Assembly (NCBI RefSeq): GCF_000981805.1 | Contig: NZ_CP011132.1 | Location: 1,364,001-1,428,000 of the forward strand | Length of the DNA: 64,000 bases | Direction: 5' to 3' | Source: Citrobacter amalonaticus Y19 | GTDB taxonomy: Bacteria; Pseudomonadota; Gammaproteobacteria; Enterobacterales; Enterobacteriaceae | Shown: positions 36,298-45,502 of the stretch, piece after piece | How positions within the stretch are numbered: position 1 is the first letter of the stretch | Layout of the letters: each line of letters opens with the position of its first letter | Notes under the pieces: generated by a model | What the model was told of the DNA's origin: nothing | Seen by the model: only the letters and a program-made list of their open reading frames with translations | Databases searched by the model: none | Made by a program: the position numbers and the translations under genes

Positions 36298-39200
36298 TTA
36301 TCCCCAGTCCAGTCCCTGTGGCGAACTGGAAAACCCAACCTCCCGCAGCAGGGTAAACAGTGTGGTTTGCCGGACCGGTTTATCGTTGACTTCCGACAGC
36401 GTAAAACGAAGTCGCGGTTCACGGCGTAAGGCACTTGCCAGCGCCCTGAAAATCTCCGGTGAGGGCATCTCCTCATTTTCGCCCCAGACCATCATCTTTT
36501 TCCCACCCTGAGCAAGATACAGCCGCAATTGACCGGCAGAAATGACGACAAATGCGCCATTACGTCGTCCAGGGGCCAGAGATGACGGATGCGTCGGCCA
36601 CGGCAGCAGTGCGCCCCAGGGATTGGCCGGGTCGTTCGCGGATAACGCCACCGCCGTAAAAGCCTGATGTTCAGACGTCGACGAGGTAAGATCGCGAAGA
36701 CGATCGATAGTATGCCGCTCGGCAAACTGCGCACCGCCCATGCCTTCAACGAAACGCCCACGTAGAATACGCCCCGAATCCTCCATGCTTCGACACAGTG
36801 TCTGCATGGCTGGAAACCCTCCAGGGACATTCTCAGCCATCACCGCCTGCCGACCAATCACACCGTAGCGATCGAGCATATTCTCCGCGCAGGCCAACAT
36901 TCGTTCGGTATCATTTAACGTCTCTCGCGGCAGTAGTGACCAGCGCCCGGCCAGCGCAGGGGTGGTGTAAGAAACCGGTACGGAAACAGACGCGGGACGC
37001 GGTGAGGCGTAGATCGGGCGTCCACGACGCATACGCGGCGAGCGTCGAGACGGCTGGCGCGATGCGGCGACCGTGCGCGACAGACCACGCAGCGGAGCCC
37101 AGATATCGGTCGTGATGTACCCTTGCCAGACCAGCCCCCACAGGGCCTCATGCAGAGTCGCTGGCGTAATCCACGCATCATCGCCAGACCTTTGCGTCCG
37201 GGCCTGAATCAACGCACTGAGTTGCTGCGCAAACCATGCGCCGCCGCCTGAGAGGACGTCTAAAATCGCGCGCTGTAAGTCTGAAAGCGCCTCGCTGTCA
37301 CCGGATGGCGGAGAAAGCGTCTCCGCCAGATAATCCCGTAAATGCAGCACCACCCGTCCGTCATCTTCACCCAGTTTCTGTTGTCCTGACCAGATGACTT
37401 CACCGGTCGCCAGCAGCTCATCGAGCATGTCCGGTGAATAATCGCGGACCCGGGCAGGGAAAATCTGACTTTCCCACAGTGAGGCGGGCAGGCCGACGCC
37501 GGCAAGTTGTTCAATAACTCTCGTGACACCGTCACTTCCCTCCAGCGTTCCCGCAGAGGACGCAGGGGAACGTGCCGGGCTGCCGTCGGCGGGTGAAATG
37601 AGCCCCTGACGTTCCAGCAGCAGGCGGGTGTAGCTCGTTGCCGGAACCGGGCGGGTTGCCTCTCTGGCGGCATGCAGCGAGCGGATGCGCAGCCGATGAA
37701 ATATATCTTCATTCACCCACGTTGACGATCGCGCGTCGTCGGGAGTGGATGACGCCCCTGTACGCAGTTGAATCAGGACGCCCTCATCGCGTAACTGGCG
37801 CAGGAGGTCATCGGCGACGGCTACACCCAACCCGAACGCCTGCGCAATCTGCGCGCCGGTAAAGAGCGTATGGGTGCGGCTGAAACGCATGAAGAGATCC
37901 CGCAGCGGTGTATTCACCGGATGCAACCATGCAGGCGAAAGGGTCGCAGGCAGGCGGACAGCCAGCGCATCACGTAGCCTGGCTGCGTCATCCATGCAGG
38001 CCATCTGTGTCGTGTCTGCAATGACAACCGGGAAAATACGCTTGTCAGCGGACAGGTTATCGAGCCAGCCCCTGATGTCAGCGATCGTCGCCTCGTGTCT
38101 GAGGGCAATATCCTCGATGGTCATTGGCCCCAGTTCGCGCAGCAAATCGTAAACGCCTTCCATCCCCTGGGCCTTTCTGCCCGCAGCCCGTCGCTGAAGT
38201 TCATCCTCAACCTGGCGGATGATCTCCGGGTCGAGCAACTCCAGCGGATCGCCCTGGCCTAACAGGCTGCCCAGCAGTTCGCTGTCCAGCGCCAGTACCG
38301 AGGCCCGCCGCTCCGCCAGCGGCACATCGGTGGCATACATAAATTCCGCGACATAGCCAAATAACAGATCGGTCGCGAACGGCGAAGGGGTTGGCGTGGT
38401 GACTTCAGAAATCTGGATCTCGCCGGTGTTCAGTCGGCGTATGACCTGCTCAAGCGCGTCGAGATCGTAGACGTCCTGGAGGCACTCGCGGGCAGTTTCC
38501 AGAATGATGGGGAAATCAGGATAGCCCGCAGCGATTTCCAGAAGCTGGCTTGCGCGCAGGCGCTGCTGCCAGAGCGGAGAGCGGCGTCCCGGCGTGCGGC
38601 CAGGCATCAGCAGGGCGCGAGCGGCGCATTCTCTGAAGCGGGCGGCAAACAGTGCCGTGCTGCTGACGGCTTCCCGGACAATGCGCAACAGTTTTTCCGG
38701 ATCGAACAGAAAAATGGCGGCATCCGGCAGCTTTCCGTCGCTGTCCGGAATGCGGGCGACAATCCCGTCATCGCTGGCAACAATCGACGCATCAGCCCCC
38801 CACAGTGCGTGGAGACGTCCGGCAATCGCCAGAGCCCAGGGGGCGTGCACCCGACGGCCGTATGGGGAATGCAGAATGACTCGCCAGTCACCCATTTCAT
38901 CTCGACAGCGTTCAAGTACCAGATGGCGACTCCAGGGGAGTACACCCGTGGCATTTTTTTGATCGTCAATTAACCCTTTGATATTTGACAGAACATTGTC
39001 ATCGCGCAGGCGAGGGGAGAGCTGCAGTTCCGCGTTGTCATCGGACAGGGTATGGATAAAATCGCCAATACGTTCCCCCAGTTCCGCTGGCCGCCCGACG
39101 CCTTCGCCGCGCCAGAACGGAAGTCTGGCCGAGCGTCCCGGCGCAGGGACGACGATAACCTGATCGCGGGTGATCTGTTGAATACGCCACGAACTGGCAC

Positions 39201-40977
39201 CAAGCGTAATGATGTCGTTGACGCGAGACTCATACACCATCTCTTCATCCAGTTCGCCCACGCGTCGCGATCCTGCCTGTTCATCCCCTTCGGGGAGCAG
39301 TACGCTGAACATGCCACGGTCCGGAATGGTACCGCCGCTGGTCACGGCCAGAAGTTGTGCGCCGGGACGGGCCGTTAATAGCCCGGTTTCGCGGTTCCAG
39401 ATAATACGTGGTCGGAATACCGCAAAATCGCCAGAGGGATAGCGTCCCGCCAGCATATCCAGCGTGGCGTCAAACGCCTCTCTTGGCAGATCTTTCCACG
39501 GGGAAGCCCGACGGACGAGGGCATACCAGTCATCGACATTGACGGGATCCATTGAAACGGCGGCAACGGTTTGTTGCGCCAGAATATCCAGCGGGTTACG
39601 CGGAGGCGTCAGGGTCTCCAGTTGCCCGGCGTACATGCACTCGACAATCACCGCAGAATCAATCAGATCCCGGCGAGTTCTGGGATAAAACAGCCCCTTC
39701 GAGACGCCGCCGACCTGGTGGCTGGCTCGCCCGATGCGCTGCAGGCCGCTGGCGACGGAAAGGGGCGTTGCCACCTGAATCACCAGATCAACCGCGCCCA
39801 TGTCGATCCCCAGTTCCAGACTCGAGGTGGCCACCACACAGCGAAGTTCACCGGATTTCAGGGCATGCTCCGTGACGGCCCGCTGCTCTTTGGAAACCGA
39901 ACCATGATGTGAACGGGCAATGTATTCTTCGACGCCCTGCGCCCGATTGCTGGTGGAACCGGTTGACGAGTCATAGTGCACCGGTTCCGCCTGCGGTTCA
40001 GGGAACGCTTGCTGGCGCGAAAGATACAGTTCGTTCAGGCGAGCGGTCAGTTTTTCCGCCAGCCCGCGCGAGTTGGTGAAGACAATCGTGGAGCGATGGC
40101 GAAGGATTTGATCGAGAATACCGGCTTCAATGCGCGGCCAGATGGAACCTTCTCTGCCTTTGTGAATGGCATCATTGCTGTCGCTGTTATCGGCCAGCAC
40201 GTCATCGAGATTGGCGACAGGGGCGACGATGTGGATGTCCGGGTGACGGGTGGCGGGGGGATTGACGACGGTAACCGGACGATCGCCTCCCAGAAAAGCG
40301 GCAACTTCAGTAACGGAACGCACCGTCGCCGACAGACCAATGCGCTGCGCCGAGCCCGCCAGAAGCGTATCCAGTCGTTCAAGACTGAGCGCGAGGTGCG
40401 CACCACGTTTTGTGCCTGCCACCGCATGCACTTCATCGACGATCACCGTTTCAACCCCGCGCAGCGACTCTCTGGCGCGCGAGGTGAGCATCAGATATAG
40501 CGACTCCGGCGTGGTGATCAGAATATCGGGCGGATGACGACTGAGCTTCGCTCGCTCCTGAGGCGGTGTATCGCCTGTACGGATACCGACCCGAATGGCC
40601 ACCTCAGGCGCGCCGCATTGCTTCCGTTCTTCGCTAATCCCCTGAAGGGGAATTTGCAGATTGCGCTGGACATCCGTGCCCAGGGCTTTAATCGGGGAAA
40701 TATAGAGGATTCGGGTGACTTTCTTTTCTTTGCCGGAGGGCGGCGTCGCGTGTTTTTCCTCGCCTTCACGAAATAAGCGATCCAGTGCGTAGAGAAACGC
40801 CGCAAGGGTTTTCCCCGAACCGGTCGGGGCTATCACCAGCGCATGCTGATTTGCCGCGGTAACGGCCCACGTTTGTGATTGCACCAGCGTGGGGTGCTGA
40901 AATGCCGAGGTAAACCAGTCGCGGGTCGCCTGTGAAAAAATATCCGGCAGCGGCGGCGACGCATTGTTTGCTGACAT
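36298..40977 (-). CDS. lhr: Large helicase-related protein Lhr
   Basis: A 1559-residue superfamily-2 helicase, slightly longer than the 1538 residues of E. coli Lhr. The N-terminal core has Walker A APTGSGKT, the DEVH box VDEVHAVAG, motif III GLSATV and the helicase C-terminal QRIGRASHQVGG. It translocates 3' to 5' on single-stranded DNA and unwinds RNA:DNA hybrids; the C-terminal half of E. coli Lhr has been reported to have uracil-DNA glycosylase activity. It follows rnt on the same strand, and in E. coli the two form an operon. The frame is intact. Confidence 0.95.
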   Translation of the reverse strand: MSANNASPPLPDIFSQATRDWFTSAFQHPTLVQSQTWAVTAANQHALVIAPTGSGKTLAAFLYALDRLFREGEEKHATPPSGKEKKVTRILYISPIKALGTDVQRNLQIPLQGISEERKQCGAPEVAIRVGIRTGDTPPQERAKLSRHPPDILITTPESLYLMLTSRARESLRGVETVIVDEVHAVAGTKRGAHLALSLERLDTLLAGSAQRIGLSATVRSVTEVAAFLGGDRPVTVVNPPATRHPDIHIVAPVANLDDVLADNSDSNDAIHKGREGSIWPRIEAGILDQILRHRSTIVFTNSRGLAEKLTARLNELYLSRQQAFPEPQAEPVHYDSSTGSTSNRAQGVEEYIARSHHGSVSKEQRAVTEHALKSGELRCVVATSSLELGIDMGAVDLVIQVATPLSVASGLQRIGRASHQVGGVSKGLFYPRTRRDLIDSAVIVECMYAGQLETLTPPRNPLDILAQQTVAAVSMDPVNVDDWYALVRRASPWKDLPREAFDATLDMLAGRYPSGDFAVFRPRIIWNRETGLLTARPGAQLLAVTSGGTIPDRGMFSVLLPEGDEQAGSRRVGELDEEMVYESRVNDIITLGASSWRIQQITRDQVIVVPAPGRSARLPFWRGEGVGRPAELGERIGDFIHTLSDDNAELQLSPRLRDDNVLSNIKGLIDDQKNATGVLPWSRHLVLERCRDEMGDWRVILHSPYGRRVHAPWALAIAGRLHALWGADASIVASDDGIVARIPDSDGKLPDAAIFLFDPEKLLRIVREAVSSTALFAARFRECAARALLMPGRTPGRRSPLWQQRLRASQLLEIAAGYPDFPIILETARECLQDVYDLDALEQVIRRLNTGEIQISEVTTPTPSPFATDLLFGYVAEFMYATDVPLAERRASVLALDSELLGSLLGQGDPLELLDPEIIRQVEDELQRRAAGRKAQGMEGVYDLLRELGPMTIEDIALRHEATIADIRGWLDNLSADKRIFPVVIADTTQMACMDDAARLRDALAVRLPATLSPAWLHPVNTPLRDLFMRFSRTHTLFTGAQIAQAFGLGVAVADDLLRQLRDEGVLIQLRTGASSTPDDARSSTWVNEDIFHRLRIRSLHAAREATRPVPATSYTRLLLERQGLISPADGSPARSPASSAGTLEGSDGVTRVIEQLAGVGLPASLWESQIFPARVRDYSPDMLDELLATGEVIWSGQQKLGEDDGRVVLHLRDYLAETLSPPSGDSEALSDLQRAILDVLSGGGAWFAQQLSALIQARTQRSGDDAWITPATLHEALWGLVWQGYITTDIWAPLRGLSRTVAASRQPSRRSPRMRRGRPIYASPRPASVSVPVSYTTPALAGRWSLLPRETLNDTERMLACAENMLDRYGVIGRQAVMAENVPGGFPAMQTLCRSMEDSGRILRGRFVEGMGGAQFAERHTIDRLRDLTSSTSEHQAFTAVALSANDPANPWGALLPWPTHPSSLAPGRRNGAFVVISAGQLRLYLAQGGKKMMVWGENEEMPSPEIFRALASALRREPRLRFTLSEVNDKPVRQTTLFTLLREVGFSSSPQGLDWG

Positions 40978-41055
40978 GTTCCCTGTCCCTTTTGCGGTGT
41001 GGGCGGATCAAGACCTTTTTACAGAATAGCGGGAAATGAGCAGGATACATTGATA

Positions 41056-41071
41056 CTGGTCAAATATACAG
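41056..41071 (-). promoter_or_regulatory. LexA-like box upstream of lhr
   Basis: On the minus strand CTGTATATTTGACCAG matches the LexA core CTGT-N8-ACAG in seven of eight positions. It lies 79-94 bases before the lhr start. A DNA-repair gene under LexA would make sense, but I know of no established SOS control of lhr. Confidence 0.35.
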
Positions 41072-41090
41072 TGTCAGGGGGAGGGGGGAC

Positions 41091-41116
41091 GGCCTGATAA
41101 ACGGCGTTATCAGGCC
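41091..41116. other. Perfect 10-bp hairpin between rnt and lhr
   Basis: GGCCTGATAA-acggcg-TTATCAGGCC begins seven bases after the rnt stop. No T-run follows on the minus strand, so it is more likely an mRNA-processing or protecting hairpin than a full terminator in the rnt-lhr message. Confidence 0.6.
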
Positions 41117-41122
41117 ATATCA

Positions 41123-41770
41123 TCAGGCTTCTTCAGGCAGGGGTAACGGCCAGCCGCCCATGCGCTTCCAGCGGTTGACTATTTCGCAAAACAGCACGGC
41201 GGTGCGCTCGGTATCATACAGCGCAGAGTGCGCCTGGGTACCGTCAAACTCCATGCCTGCCGCAAGACACGCTTTGGAGAGCACCGTTTGTCCCAGAGCC
41301 AGTCCGCTCAGGGCGGCGGTATCAAACGTCACGAAAGGATGGAACGGGTTGCGCTTGAGCGAGGCGCGCTCGGCAGCAGCCATCATAAAGCTATGATCGA
41401 ATGTCGCATTATGCGCCACCATGATGGCGCGACTGCAACCGCTGTCTTTAATGCCTTTACGCACCATTTTGAAAATGGCGTGCAGGGCGTCATATTCGCT
41501 TACCGCGCCGCGCAGTGGGTTAGACGGGTCGATACCGTTAAAAGCCAACGCTTCTGGCTGCAAATTCGCGCCTTCAAACGGCTCCACGTGGAATTGTAGC
41601 GTGCTGTCCGGCATCAGCCAGCCTTGTTCATCCATTTTCAGCGTGATGGCGGCTATCTCAAGCAGCGCATCGGTTTTGGCGTTAAATCCAGCCGTTTCGA
41701 CATCAATGACGACGGGATAAAAACCACGAAAACGGTCGCACAGACCGGTAAGTTGAGCGTTATCGGACAT
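41123..41770 (-). CDS. rnt: Ribonuclease T
   Basis: A 215-residue DEDD-family 3'-5' exoribonuclease that trims the 3' ends of tRNAs, 5S and 23S rRNA. Exo I motif VIDVETAGFN, Exo II VAHNATFDHSFM and Exo III QAHSALYDTE are visible. Length matches E. coli RNase T. It is the first gene of rnt-lhr. Confidence 0.97.
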   Translation of the reverse strand: MSDNAQLTGLCDRFRGFYPVVIDVETAGFNAKTDALLEIAAITLKMDEQGWLMPDSTLQFHVEPFEGANLQPEALAFNGIDPSNPLRGAVSEYDALHAIFKMVRKGIKDSGCSRAIMVAHNATFDHSFMMAAAERASLKRNPFHPFVTFDTAALSGLALGQTVLSKACLAAGMEFDGTQAHSALYDTERTAVLFCEIVNRWKRMGGWPLPLPEEA

Positions 41771-41873
41771 CAGGGTCTCTTAGTACGGAAAAATAGCAGC
41801 GCGCATTATGCCAAAAAAAGCGGAGTGATGCAGTAAAACTACGGGCGCAGAAAGCGACTGCGCCCGGCAGGAA

Positions 41874-42281
41874 TCAGTTTCCGAGACCTTTCCCGGCGTC
41901 TTTCTCTTCGATCAGTTCGATTTTGTAACCGTCCGGATCTTCAACAAAGGCGATCACGGTCGTGCCGCCTTTCACCGGACCGGCTTCACGGGTAACGTTG
42001 CCGCCATTCTGGCGAATGCGCTCGCAGGCTTCGGCGGCGTTATCAACGCTCAGGGCAATATGACCATAAGCGGTGCCCAGTTCATATTTATCGACGCCCC
42101 AGTTGTAGGTCAGTTCAATCACCGCCTCGTCACTCTCTTCGCCGTAGCCGACGAACGCCAGAGAGTATTTGTATTCGGTGTTTTCGCTGGTGCGCAGCAG
42201 CTTCATGCCCAGCACTTTGGTGTAAAAATCAATGGAGCGTTGCAGATCGCCAACGCGCAACATCGTGTGAAGTAAACGCAT
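41874..42281 (-). CDS. gloA: Glyoxalase I
   Basis: A 135-residue nickel-dependent lactoylglutathione lyase that turns the methylglyoxal-glutathione adduct into S-lactoylglutathione. Metal ligands fall in MRLLHTMLRVG (His5), AVIELTYNWG (Glu), GHIALSVDN (His) and YKIELIEEK (Glu). It is the last gene of nemR-nemA-gloA. AAGGGGAC is the ribosome site. Confidence 0.97.
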   Translation of the reverse strand: MRLLHTMLRVGDLQRSIDFYTKVLGMKLLRTSENTEYKYSLAFVGYGEESDEAVIELTYNWGVDKYELGTAYGHIALSVDNAAEACERIRQNGGNVTREAGPVKGGTTVIAFVEDPDGYKIELIEEKDAGKGLGN

Positions 42282-42329
42282 GTTTTGTCCCCTTAAAAAT
42301 GGTCAATACATTCAAAATGTTGTTTTAGT

Positions 42330-42353
42330 ATAGCGGCGTTTTTACGCCGCTAT
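42330..42353. other. 10-bp hairpin between nemA and gloA
   Basis: ATAGCGGCGT-TTTT-ACGCCGCTAT is perfect. On the minus strand CTATACT overlaps its distal arm and could be the -10 of a gloA promoter, so the hairpin may separate nemA-level from gloA-level expression. Confidence 0.55.
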
Positions 42354-42378
42354 CAATGCAGTAATGCGAAGGGGGATA

Positions 42379-43476
42379 TCAGAGCGTCGGGTAATCGGTA
42401 TAACCTTCCGCGCCGCCGCCATAGAAACTTTCGCTGCGCTGCGGGTTGAGTTCCGCTTTACGTTGCAGGCGTGCGACCAGATCCGGGTTGGCGATGTAAT
42501 CGCGCCCAAAGGCGACAGCATCGATCAAACCTTTCCCGATTAAGGTCTCTGCTTTCTCTGGCGTATAGGCGCCAGCGCCGATGATCGGGCCATGGAAACG
42601 CGCGCGCACTTTTTCACGGAACGCGTCGGTATACGGCTTGCCGCCCGCCCAGTCTGGCTCAGACATGTGCAGATAGGCGATGCCGCGTTTACCAAGTTCT
42701 TCAATCAGGTACAGCGCGTCGGCTTCTTCGTTTGGACCATTATCGACATTCTGGAAAGTGCCAACAGGCGAGACGCGAATACCGATACGATCCGCACCCC
42801 ATTCTTTAATCCCGGCATCGACGACTTCCAGTACCAGACGTGCGCGATTCTCCACGCTGCCGCCGTACCGATCGTTACGATGGTTAGAAGAAGGGGAAAG
42901 GAACTGGTGCAGCAGGTAACCGTGCGCAGAGTGCAGTTCAACCAGATCAAAACCGGCTTCCCGCGCATTGGCGATGGCCTGGCGGAAATCATTGACGATG
43001 CCTGGGATCTCTTCGGTTTCCAGCGCGCGAGGCATTGAGGTATCTACGCGGATCGCATGGCCCTGTTCATCACGCAGGGACGTACGAGTACCGGCACTGA
43101 TAGCCGATGCCGATACCGGCGGTTGGCCGCCCGGTTGCAGGCTGGAGTGAGAAATGCGGCCTGTGTGCCATAACTGAACGGCGATATGACCGTTTTCAGC
43201 ATGGACGCCTGCGGTGATTTTCTTCCACGCGGCGATTTGCTCATCGCTGTGCAGACCCGGCGCACCGGCGTAACCTTTCGCCTGGGCGGAAATCTGCGTT
43301 GCTTCGCTGATGATCAGACCCGCGCTGGCGCGTTGGCGATAATACTCGGCCATTAACGGAGTCGGAATGTCGCCAGGCTCAATGCTGCGCAGACGCGTCA
43401 GCGGAGCCATGAAGATACGGTTTGGTGCGGTGATCGCGCCCACTTTCAGTGGGGTAAACAGTTTATCAGATGACAT
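42379..43476 (-). CDS. nemA: N-ethylmaleimide reductase NemA
   Basis: A 365-residue old-yellow-enzyme flavoprotein that reduces N-ethylmaleimide and other electrophiles, quinones and nitrate esters with NADPH. FMN and substrate residues lie in IAVQLWHTGRISH, ELHSAHGYLLHQFLSP and NHRNDRYGGSVENR. It stands between nemR and gloA on one strand, the electrophile-response operon known in E. coli. Confidence 0.96.
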   Translation of the reverse strand: MSSDKLFTPLKVGAITAPNRIFMAPLTRLRSIEPGDIPTPLMAEYYRQRASAGLIISEATQISAQAKGYAGAPGLHSDEQIAAWKKITAGVHAENGHIAVQLWHTGRISHSSLQPGGQPPVSASAISAGTRTSLRDEQGHAIRVDTSMPRALETEEIPGIVNDFRQAIANAREAGFDLVELHSAHGYLLHQFLSPSSNHRNDRYGGSVENRARLVLEVVDAGIKEWGADRIGIRVSPVGTFQNVDNGPNEEADALYLIEELGKRGIAYLHMSEPDWAGGKPYTDAFREKVRARFHGPIIGAGAYTPEKAETLIGKGLIDAVAFGRDYIANPDLVARLQRKAELNPQRSESFYGGGAEGYTDYPTL

Positions 43477-43494
43477 AATATTTCCCGTTATAAA

Positions 43495-43509
43495 TAGACC
43501 GGTCGTCTA
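43495..43509 (-). promoter_or_regulatory. Second NemR-like site between nemR and nemA
   Basis: TAGACCGGTCGTCTA holds the arms TAGAC and GTCTA with five bases between. It resembles the main nemR operator with one base less symmetry. Position is 19-33 bases before the nemA start. Confidence 0.5.
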
Positions 43510-43533
43510 GTGAGAGAGTAAATAAAACGCCTG

Positions 43534-44133
43534 TTAAGCACCAGGCGTTGCAATAATACGTTCCACATGTGCCAGCGCATTTTCCAGCGGGGTGGCACTG
43601 CGCGAAATTTTGGCCTGCAGGTTCGCCCCCAGCCACAGCGCATAAAGGATTTGCGCCTGTTGTAGCGGTTCACCGGCAAACGTCAAACAATGACTGTCGC
43701 GACCTTTTTCCAGCGCCAGCGCCAGGAGTGCCATAATTTTTCCGGCACCCTGGTCCATCGCGGTGCGCATATCTTCCGACAGATCGCACACCTCGGCGGA
43801 GAGTTTTACCGTCAGGCAACCGCTGATGATCCCTTGTTGGCAAAACTGGTTCAGGGTTTGCTGATAATAAGCCAGAATGCGATCGCGATAATTGCCAGGC
43901 CCCGTGTCAAAATGCACCGCCAGTCGCTGATGATAACCCGCAAAATGCCGTTCCAGCATCGCGACGCCAAAGGCTTCTTTGGAGCGAAAATAGTGATAAA
44001 ACGATCCTTTCGGCACACCAGCGGTTTTGAGCAACTCGCTCAGACCCATGCCGGTAAAGCCTCGCTGCATGCAAAGATGCTCACCGGTAGCCAGTAAGTG
44101 TTCGCGAGTATCGTATTCAGTTTGCTTGTTCAT
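43534..44133 (-). CDS. nemR: TetR-family repressor NemR
   Basis: A 199-residue repressor with an N-terminal helix-turn-helix (residues about 8-54, LSELLKTAGVPKGSFYHYFR). It senses N-ethylmaleimide, methylglyoxal and hypochlorite. C106 (ISGCLTV) and K175 (QAKISRS), known to form the redox-sensitive sulfenamide bond in E. coli NemR, are both conserved at the same positions. It is first in nemR-nemA-gloA and has its operator immediately upstream. Confidence 0.96.
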   Translation of the reverse strand: MNKQTEYDTREHLLATGEHLCMQRGFTGMGLSELLKTAGVPKGSFYHYFRSKEAFGVAMLERHFAGYHQRLAVHFDTGPGNYRDRILAYYQQTLNQFCQQGIISGCLTVKLSAEVCDLSEDMRTAMDQGAGKIMALLALALEKGRDSHCLTFAGEPLQQAQILYALWLGANLQAKISRSATPLENALAHVERIIATPGA

Positions 44134-44147
44134 GGCAGGGAGTGTAA

Positions 44148-44163
44148 TAGACCAGTCGGTCTA
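44148..44163. promoter_or_regulatory. NemR operator
   Basis: TAGACCAGTCGGTCTA is a perfect TAGACC-N4-GGTCTA inverted repeat 15 bases upstream of the nemR start, the form of the known NemR box. Confidence 0.9.
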
Positions 44164-44234
44164 ATGCAAGTCAGGTTGCCAGAAAGCCTGTTTACGTCTT
44201 CAATAGAGTGAAGACCTGATGAAGAGGAAAGGGC

Positions 44235-44474
44235 GTGGCAGAGCAGTTAGAGTTTTTTCCCGTACAGAGCCCGTGTCGGGGAATTTGCCAGTCGGATGAG
44301 CGCGGTTTTTGCCGGGGATGTCTGCGCAGTAGAGATGAACGGTTTAACTGGCAAAACATGAGCGACGGGCAAAAACAAGACGTGCTGCGGTTATGCCGCC
44401 AGCGTCTGCTGCGTAAATTACGCGCAAATAAACCCGCAGCGCCAGAAGAACCTCAACAGCCTTCACTCTTTTAA
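44235..44474 (+). CDS. ydhL: DUF1289 protein YdhL
   Basis: A 79-residue protein close to E. coli YdhL. Four cysteines in SPCRGICQSDERGFCRGC suggest a metal site. The start is GTG 44235 after AGGAAAGGG. The function is not known. It is divergent from nemR and lies 49 bp before ydhF. Confidence 0.92.
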   Translation: MAEQLEFFPVQSPCRGICQSDERGFCRGCLRSRDERFNWQNMSDGQKQDVLRLCRQRLLRKLRANKPAAPEEPQQPSLF

Positions 44475-44523
44475 GCGACTAATTGTATATACTCGCAGTA
44501 ATTTACTTCACGAGGAAGCAGTT

Positions 44524-45420
44524 ATGGTTCAGCGTATTACTCTTGCGCCACAAGGCCCGGAATTCTCCCGCTTTGTCATGGGATACTGGCGACTGATGGA
44601 CTGGAAAATGTCCTCCCGGGAACTGGTGAGCTTTATTGAAGAACACCTGGATTTAGGTGTCACGACCGTGGACCATGCGGATATTTATGGCGGCTATCTG
44701 TGCGAGGCGGCCTTTGGTGAAGCGCTGAAACTGGCTCCTCATCTGCGTGAGCGCATGCAGATCGTCACCAAATGCGGTATCGCCACCACCGCCCGCGCGG
44801 AAAACGTGCTCGGCCATTACATCACCGACCGCGATCATATTGTGAAAAGCGCGGAACAGTCGCTGACTAATCTGGCGACCGACCATCTGGATCTGCTGTT
44901 GATCCACCGTCCGGATCCGCTCATGGATGCCGACGAGGTGGCGGAAGCCTTCAAACATCTCCATCAGAGCGGAAAAGTGCGCCATTTCGGCGTCTCCAAC
45001 TTTACGCCTGCGCAGTTTACGCTGCTGCAATCGCGTCTTCCTTTCACGCTGGCGACCAATCAGGTGGAGATTTCGCCGGTTCACCAACCGCTGCTGTTAG
45101 ATGGCACGCTCGATCAGCTTCAGCAACTGCGCATTCGTCCGATGGCCTGGTCCTGCCTCGGTGGCGGACGTCTGTTTAATGACGATGCGTTCCAGCCATT
45201 GCGTAACGAACTGGCGGTCATTGCACAAGAACTCAACGCCTCATCCATTGAACAAGTGGTTTACGCCTGGATACTGCGTCTGCCGTCACAACCGCTGCCG
45301 ATCATTGGCTCCGGTAAAATTGAACGCGTGCGCGCGGCGCTGGAAGCTGAGTCGCTGAAAATGAGCCGTCAGCAGTGGTTCCGTATTCGAAAAGCGGCGC
45401 TGGGGTACGACGTACCGTAA
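44524..45420 (+). CDS. ydhF: Aldo-keto reductase YdhF
   Basis: A 298-residue NAD(P)H-dependent oxidoreductase of the aldo-keto reductase family. The catalytic tetrad region VDHADIYGGYLCE (Asp, Tyr), TKCG (Lys) and LLLIHRPDP (His) is present. The cofactor end is LPIIGSGKIERVRAALEAE. The physiological substrate is unknown. ACGAGGAAGCAGTT precedes the ATG. sodC follows after 82 bp. Confidence 0.94.
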   Translation: MVQRITLAPQGPEFSRFVMGYWRLMDWKMSSRELVSFIEEHLDLGVTTVDHADIYGGYLCEAAFGEALKLAPHLRERMQIVTKCGIATTARAENVLGHYITDRDHIVKSAEQSLTNLATDHLDLLLIHRPDPLMDADEVAEAFKHLHQSGKVRHFGVSNFTPAQFTLLQSRLPFTLATNQVEISPVHQPLLLDGTLDQLQQLRIRPMAWSCLGGGRLFNDDAFQPLRNELAVIAQELNASSIEQVVYAWILRLPSQPLPIIGSGKIERVRAALEAESLKMSRQQWFRIRKAALGYDVP

Positions 45421-45432
45421 CCACTAAATCGC

Positions 45433-45497
45433 GGATCTCCGTTCAAAATGGTGTCACTGGTTTACACTTAACCGACATGCATACAGAACGGAGATCC
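45433..45497 (+). promoter_or_regulatory. Inverted repeat enclosing the sodC promoter and ribosome site
   Basis: GGATCTCCGTTC (45433-45444) and GAACGGAGATCC (45486-45497) are perfect 12-bp complements, 41 bases apart. The right arm contains the sodC ribosome-binding sequence CGGAG. A -10-like TACACT at 45463-45468 lies in the loop, so a sodC-specific transcript would lack the left arm while read-through from ydhF would contain both. Confidence 0.7.
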
Positions 45498-45502
45498 TGT
45501 CA

